Below are positions 57,484 to 64,000 of a stretch of 64,000 nt of DNA, one piece after another. Below the pieces are notes generated by a model. It searched no databases and was not told where the DNA came from. It saw only the letters and a list, made by a program, of their open reading frames with translations. The translations under genes and the position numbers were made by a program. Each line of letters starts with the position of its first letter. Position 1 is the stretch's first letter. The DNA is from Prostheceraeus crozeri (taxonomy: Eukaryota; Platyhelminthes; Polycladida; Euryleptidae): assembly GCA_907163375.1 (NCBI GenBank), contig CAJQUW010000898.1, positions 307,989 to 371,988 on the forward strand, given 5' to 3'.

Positions 57484-60177
57484 TTATGCTAAGACGTCTC
57501 CTGAATGTGGTAGTGTGAGTTTAATTCTTTTGGGTGGTGGTATGTTTGTGTCAGGATGTCCATGTGGAAGAGATATGTTGTGTTCTAACCAGCACCTCTT
57601 ATCCTCCCATGCTGAAAGCGCCCGTTTCCTAAAAGTATGAGTTTTTATCTCATGCGACTTAGATTTTAAGATTGTCATATTGACAAACGTTATATTTTTA
57701 TTTCTATAGGCTTTCCTGAAATTCTTATGTTTCATATTTTGCACAATGGATTTTGATATGCCTTTAGCGCGCTTAATGCTATCATCACTATCCTTTAATT
57801 TCATAGAATACATTTTTGGACGGAGGAGAATCATTTCATCTATTTCCTTCCCTGCTGTCTCATCCTTAAAGCAGCCAAGTTTTGCCTTATTTTTGATGGA
57901 GTAGAGTGGATGATCAGCAGGATAATTTGATGTATCAAAATATCTTTCCAAAGATTTTCCTACTTCATTGAAATTTAAATCTTTTTGAGTGGTAATACCT
58001 AAGAAGAAAAATAAAACTATCTGTATCACCACCCAACAAATGGAGACGAACCTCTTTTACGAGAGGACATGGTTTTAGTATTTTATAAAAGAGTTGGTAC
58101 ATTTCAAGCTTAGAATAATCTAGTACAGCTTGACCAATATAGATGGGTTTGCACAACTCAACTTCAGATTTTATCTTTTTAACACCTATAAGGTCCTCAT
58201 CGATAATGTCTCTATCGATGAATAGAGGTGATGAGGTCAATTTGTGATACTTTTGATCATCATTAACTAGTTTGTAGTTTACGCGCTTTCTAACATCCTC
58301 CATCGTCTTACCAAATAGACTGTTGTTCTTATATTTATAAAAATCTTTTTCAAAGTTATTTTGGGCTAGTGCACGTTTCTGGCTGTTGCTATCAATATAT
58401 GGCTTGAGAAGGCTTTCTGTCTAAATTTAATAATGCGGTGAACTCTTTTTAAAATCATACCCATTTCTAAATAAAATTTTAAGATGCTAAAGTGGACTAG
58501 ATAGTTTTCTTTATCATACTGGGTGAGTAAAAGTTGGCGACAAGGCTTATAGTCGGGGTGTCCACATGATTCTAAATCTTTATGAAATTGTTTCATAAAG
58601 TCGGAAAACATATCTTTACTCACTTCACCTGATTCGGGTGCGAGTGGAAAATCTACGGTTTTATGTTTAATATTATTTGGATAGATTAGATCTATCTCAA
58701 AATAATATCCCCAATCACCTTCATCTGGAATTGCTAGTATGTTAGAAGGGTTGGAGAAATGTTGAATATCACTATCATCTAACCAGCTAAACTCAGAGTG
58801 AGGTAGCGGTTTGGATAATGAACTACCATACAAATTATTTTGGTCATAATACTTCAGATGAGTCTGGTCATTGCCTACTGTTTCAGATTTTAACCTATGT
58901 TTATTTACAACTGTGAGACCACCGCGAATTCCTCGCTCAAATAAATTATACATCTCTGGATCTTGTAAGAGATGAATGGTCTCACCAGTCATTTTAAAAG
59001 CAGACTTAAATGACATGGCTGGCAGACTGACAAAGTGGACGGGATCTAACTTATCTCTTCTAATGCCACTCGTCGAAACTCCTGAAATACATCAGCCAGC
59101 AAAAAATACATCTAACTTAAGGTAGGCAATCATATATTCGCCAAATGTATGGCAGTCAAATTTTATCCATGCATCTTGTGCATGATCATAATCTTCGGTC
59201 TTACATTCCTGCGCCGGTCAAATCATTTTTAAATTTATCTAATGGCGGAAGAGAAGTCTCGCCGAGTTTACTAATCGCATCAAAATATGCATATGGAAAG
59301 ACTCCTTTCCGTGTGATGACTTCATCGGTTAGATTTGGGTATTGTTTCTTAAGATTTTGTGTTAGTGGAAGAGACTTTAGATTTTGCACGAGAGAGGCCA
59401 GTGATGCAGTCATAAATTTGTAGGAATCTAAAAATTTTATATCAAAATAGACCGTCTTATTTTCTTTAGTTTTATCGACAGGCACTTTTGCTGTCATGGC
59501 CATAAACTTCTCTCTCGTTTGCGCTATTACATCAAGCTTCCACTCTTTCATTTGACCTAAACCTCCTTTTATTATCATATGGCTGTCGTAGCCCTTGAAA
59601 TTATGGAAAATGACGGGTAATGTACGCCGTTTCATCCTAAGTGAAAAATTGCATTTTGAACAGAGTGCGTTTCTAAATTTAGCAGTGATGTGATCATGGT
59701 CGCGCACATTTTCTTAATCTTATCATCGTCACAATGTTTTTCCTACATTTGGAGGGCAAAAATGTTGCAACTATCAAATTTTGCTGATCATCCTGCTGAT
59801 CATATGCAATGATACATCTGCGATAGGAGTTCACCATGCACATGGTTTGTTGAAATCTTTAACAGCCTGGTTACGAGATGTAGGAATTGGTAATATTACA
59901 ATAACCTCAGCCTGGCCAGACGCGGCATTTTATTTTGGCCTACCCCTAAAGTGATGCCAGTGCCCATCACTTCATAGCAGGAAATGGCTCGCTGGTCGAT
60001 GCGAGAACTGTTATCATCGATATAACATTCGAATGTCAGGCATAGATGACACGAAGAGGACTTCAAATTCATCACCATTCTCTCTATATGAAAACTCCTT
60101 AATCTTTGGGCATCGCGCATCCATTTGCAGTTTTTTAACCCTCGGCTACACAACACATTCGTAATGAGATTTTTCAA
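57484..60177 (-). pseudogene. Protein-primed family B DNA polymerase
   Basis: Recognised pieces in order: RDHDHITAKFRNALCSKCNF, LPVIFHNFKGYDSHMIIKG (exonuclease region), IKFLDSYKFMTASLASLVQN, then FERGIRGGLTVVNKHRLKSE, LKYYDQNNLYGSSLSKPLPH (the DxxxLYG polymerase motif A), GDTDSFIFLL (motif C, DTDS) near 58020 and a C-terminal region. This is the Polinton polymerase, which replicates the element with a protein primer. The N-terminal part upstream of 59710 is poorly preserved or poorly sequenced. The copy looks broken. Confidence 0.9.
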
Positions 60178-61680
60178 ATTTAGTTTTCCTTCTCCCCCTC
60201 CTAAAAAGTGGCGAATACCAATCTGTCGCCACGTAATATAACTCCGAGTCCTACTAGACGTTTTCTAAGTGGTGGTAATAAGCGAGAGAATTTTGGGAAT
60301 ACCGCAGTAGTGCCCATTCCTCACTATCATCCTTGTTTTGACTAATAAACAGGTTTACTGATACGTTCATAAACCAAGCTCGAAACGGCGAGTTGTAGCG
60401 TCACACCCTTCAAATCGCTTTTTTCCCAAACATGGAGAACATATTATTGATGTTGTTCAACCTTTTTCTCAAAATTTTTTTACTAATATCTTTAATTTTC
60501 CATATCGTCAGCCTATTATCAAGTTCATATTCCGAAGTTTAATTCATTCCTCTCCACTGTTGGATACGGTACTCTTGCGGTTATCGACTATTTACTGCAC
60601 CATCTCATTACTAGTGGAGAAATGGAGAGGGACCCGGCATACTTAAAAAAACAATTGCGAGATTCGCAATCTAACAGAAATGACTGCTGCTTTATTTCTT
60701 AATTTTTTCGTGAAGTTTAAAGGAGACCCTTCGACCACTATGATTTCCTATAAACTGATTATTTGAAAAATCCATGGCGGTCTCAAGTAACCATCAATAA
60801 ACGAGTCCCACAATCATCACGGCTCGTTAAATTTGAATTCTATAATTTAATTGTTAAATAACCCTTGGATAATATGAAAATTTATCCAAGAGCTCAGCAG
60901 TCTACAATCTTCGGTTAGCAGACGAGGAGGGTATGTGAACTCCAACCTCTCTAATATTATTTGTCCAGAAACTATGTGTGGTTTCGATTTTTTTACATAT
61001 TTTATTTTAAGTATAGATGAGCGCCATTCATCCTAAGAATTGTCCTAAATTGTTGAAGAGTACGCTTCTATCAATGATGAGATTTTTGATGAAAACCATT
61101 CCTCAACACAGTAGCAAAGGGTTCGTGAGGAGTCCATCTGGTAGTCATTCCTCACTAAATTCATTTATGGACACTTCATGTGAGTCGGATAGAAGGGGAG
61201 GTACCGAGTTAGAGGTGTAGGTATCGTTCGCCGTGTGTATCAAGTTGAAGTCTGTGCACCGAAGATAGTTCAAAACGTGTCTTCGAAAGACTGAGCGCAA
61301 CAAGTCCGCAAGAAAAAAAAGGAGACTATCGTATAACCAGAATCATTCCTACCATCGGATGATTGATGTCCCTGCGCTAGGTCGAACAAACACCTCGCTT
61401 GATGTGTCGGGTGAGATCACGCTTCTCTCGTGAAAGATGTGTCCACAAGGTCAGCACATTGCCGATCGTTCCGTCATTCAACATAAGCGACAATGGTTGA
61501 TATCGGAGCTCGGCTACGAGAGTAACTGGTATCACCTGAATCCCTAAGAAATCATTCTTTCAATTCTCTGGTTTACAAGTGTCAGTATAATTGTTACATA
61601 CTACGCTACCTACTGACTCACAACGTCTAAACTTTTCCTGCGAGAAGGGAGGGTTAAGTTGGCGGATGAACGTTTGATGC
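60178..61680. other. Poorly readable region upstream of the polymerase
   Basis: Expected to hold the start of the polymerase gene on the minus strand, but no clear protein is visible beyond the resumed coding start near 61680 (gcatca after the candidate intron). Many short open frames in all phases suggest decay, sequence error or both. Confidence 0.4.
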
Positions 61681-62016
61681 CTGAAATATGAAGGAAGATG
61701 CTATCTCCTAGCCACACGTTTGAGGGAGATGCAGAGAGAGAATTTTCAAACTTACCATTTGAAACGAAATTATGTTTAAGACTTTGAATACCTTGAAACA
61801 AGATAGAGACTTCACTCAAATATTTGGGAATATCACTAAAGAGCCAGTTCACTTGTACTACCCTCGAACATACCCAGAATTCGCTAGACAATCAGCTCAC
61901 AATTACAATAGCGTCTCAAAGACAGATGTGACGAATGATACGGGATGTCCACTATTGCTTATATAGCCTTTCTATTGCATCTTCACTTCATTGGGAATGG
62001 TTTCATATCTGATTGG
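61681..62016 (-). promoter_or_regulatory. Right inward promoter with split-start leader
   Basis: On the minus strand two CCAAT boxes (62012-62016 and 61990-61994) precede a TATA box (tatataag, 61958-61965). Further down an ATG (61756-61758) is followed at once by gtaagt and a 75-bp candidate intron ending catatttcag at 61681, after which gcatca continues. The layout mirrors the left end of the Polinton. It probably drives the polymerase gene. Confidence 0.6.
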
Positions 62017-62449
62017 TTGCTTGTTGATACTTTCTACAGAATTAAGAAAACATTTCAAAGTCATTATTCACACAGTCAACATGACAACGCACCTCCGACA
62101 ACACCAAACACAAAAATGTCTCTTCTCCATGCTCAATCACCAAAGGCGCTCGTTACTACACCAACGCTCCATAGAAAGGCGAAGGTGAGAAGGGTGTACC
62201 ACTGGAAGCAATATCAGGAAGTTATGCATTACACAGCATGATGAGGAAGAATAAAGACGAAGAATACAACCAAAGCAAACTATTTAACCGAACACACCAA
62301 TTATACGCGGAGAGTGTATGTGAGAAGGGAGTGTCCCGACTTAACAGGCGTCGAGTGGACAGTATCTCCATTACGATACTGACGATGTGATGGACGATCA
62401 CCAGCACGAAATTCTCTCCTACCAATTATGGGAGTGGTACACCCCTAAA

Positions 62450-63640
62450 CTCCCCGTCCACAGACAACTATGGCAAGAAGTGGAGTATATTGATAAAGTG
62501 AGGCGTCGCTAGTGGAGAGAATCGATTAAAGTAATACAACTGAACGTTGTTTTTGTTATCTATGTGAAGCCAGACTCTAGGGACGATATTGACACGTATG
62601 AAGACCTTTTGAAATACATGCCCACTAATAAAATTTTTATTTCGTATTATCTTTGCTTTCATACTGACGTTACTTGAATGGGGCTTCTGCGTGGATGATT
62701 TAACCATGTAATACATTTTCATTTGGAATATTCCTAGTCACTGCATTGTCTAACTTGTAAACTCCTTAAAACATTTCATATGGACATGCTACTTGATGAT
62801 GATAGATGAAAATACAAGTGTCCAAATAAAATTAAGATAGCATAGCATCTTCTGACTAACAGGGAATACAATCGACTGCGATCCTAATGTGTAACTGAGA
62901 GCATTGTTACGCACTACGGATGGGTCATTTAGAGTGGATGAAATATAACCATGTATACCAATTTTCATTGGAAATAGTCTAGCCACGCTTAGTCTAACAT
63001 TGTAAAGTCTAAAAACTTCTTCATATGGACTGATGATGATCACCGAATAGAAATAGTGTCAAAATAAAATTTAAGATAAGAGCTTACACTTCGTGATACA
63101 AGTGGATAGCATCGACTGCGATCCCCATAGTGCTACAAGAAGCCTTTGTTAGACTAACGGATGGGGTTAAGTAGGAATGATTTAAACCATGTGATAACAT
63201 TTTTCATTTGGAAATAGTAAAGCTCACGCTTAGTCTACTACTTGTTAAATCTATAAAACATTTCATATGATCGCATATGATGATGAGATAGAAATTAGTG
63301 GTCAAATAAAATTAATAGATAGCTTACACTTCCTAGATACAGACGGATTAGCAATCGCCCTGCGATCCATGTGTAAAGCCAGCTCTGTTAGACATACAGG
63401 AATGGGGGTTTCAATGCTGAGACTGATTTAACTAAAACCATCGCGTATATACTTTTTTCATTTTTCTTTGTGGAAATACGTTAGGCACGCTTAGTCTAAA
63501 CATTGTAAATCACTAAAAAACATTTCATATGGACGATGATGGATAGATCAAATTTACGTAGTCAAATAACCTAATTAAGATAGCTTACACTTCTCTTGAT
63601 TACCTTGGGATAGCTATCAGATAACTCGGCGATCCATGTG
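62450..63640. repeat. About 240-bp tandem repeat with many indels
   Basis: Recurring words (catttcatatgga at 62773, 63257 and 63520, a variant at 63015; caaataaaattaagatagc at 62822 and variants at 63061, 63302 and 63559) show four to five copies of a unit of about 240 bp. The copies differ mainly by one- to three-base insertions and deletions. It may be part of the Polinton right terminal repeat or host satellite. The indel pattern could reflect unpolished sequence near a contig end. Confidence 0.7.
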
Positions 63641-64000
63641 TAAAGACGCTTGTTCTAGAAGCTACGGAAGAAGAGAACGCTGTGTTATGCTTGCGTCGTG
63701 GCGACGTGAGTGTTCTCTCACCACTTTCTTCCCATTCATTATTTTCTTCCCCTCGACTGCATTCCCATATCCGCACGGAATATATGAGACGGGTCTATGG
63801 GACGCCGGGCATTTAAGCCTGCATTAGAGGATGTTGGCCACTCTGAAAAGAGCCCATAGGGTCGTTCTCCGTCCACCGACACTCCTCTCACTTCGCAAAA
63901 ACTCAGAAAGAAAAAGAATAGAGATTTTAGATGAGGCTACAAAAAAATTATCATGTGAGGAAGCTTACTGGAACCTTTCTCCTTCCGACTTTTCGACGAC
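63641..64000. other. No recognised features
   Basis: The final 360 bp hold no gene or repeat that I recognise. Confidence 0.4.

Larger units (their letters stand above)
44868..62020 (+). mobile_element. Polinton/Maverick element, second lineage, broken
   Basis: Carries the Polinton core set: integrase, packaging ATPase, major capsid protein, cysteine protease and family B polymerase, plus core and minor capsid proteins. It also carries RING-like, TBP-like and PC4-like genes. Capsid genes run left to right and the polymerase runs right to left. Both ends carry an inward promoter, but no terminal inverted repeats or 6-bp target duplication were found. The left end touches the G-tract block at 44867, so it may be truncated there; the right end is in poor sequence. 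The copy looks broken, with more than fifteen breaks overall, unevenly spread. Confidence 0.93.

Overview
The window is eukaryotic nuclear DNA, most likely from an invertebrate animal. Genes are sparse, some have candidate introns, and the sequence is crowded with Polinton/Maverick, Ty3/gypsy, Penelope-like, LINE, hAT-like, SINE, satellite and foldback elements. I cannot name the species. No complete conserved host housekeeping gene is visible. All protein family calls come from motifs read by eye.

Layout. 1-4371: an A+T-rich Polinton-like element whose left end lies outside the window (conserved ORF, penton-like ORF, packaging ATPase, membrane protein, repetitive terminal zone). 4372-5890: a retroelement pol fragment (RNase H plus integrase). 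5900-16034: old debris with a 160-bp duplication, two foldback repeats, a decayed hAT-like transposase, two LINE fragments and a tRNA-derived SINE. 16035-40233: a Ty3/gypsy element on the minus strand with a 4-bp target duplication. Its 5' LTR has been split by a 17,024-bp DNA element (23082-40105) with about 59-bp terminal inverted repeats and a 9-bp target duplication. Inside that element are a 4.4-kb array of 176-bp satellite monomers, several candidate gene exons (one possibly with a BEN-like domain) and a Penelope-like retroelement with a nearly perfect inverted partial copy of itself. 40234-43175: no clear genes. 43176-44867: tandem repeats and an inverted copy of the G-tract-rich block seen at 28229-29156. 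44868 to about 62020: a second, different Polinton with many breaks. 62450-63640: a noisy tandem repeat near the window end.

The second Polinton is the most interesting part. Besides the usual set (integrase, packaging ATPase, major capsid protein, cysteine protease, family B DNA polymerase, core and minor capsid proteins) it has two RING-like fingers and a minus-strand cluster. That cluster consists of a two-repeat TATA-binding-protein-like gene and two related short ORFs that resemble the PC4 coactivator. It also has mirror-image promoters near its two ends, each with two CCAAT boxes, a TATA box and a start codon immediately followed by a short candidate intron. I infer that this lineage carried part of its own transcription-initiation machinery. 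Another unusual item is an SGNH/GDSL-hydrolase-like domain downstream of the integrase in the gypsy element.
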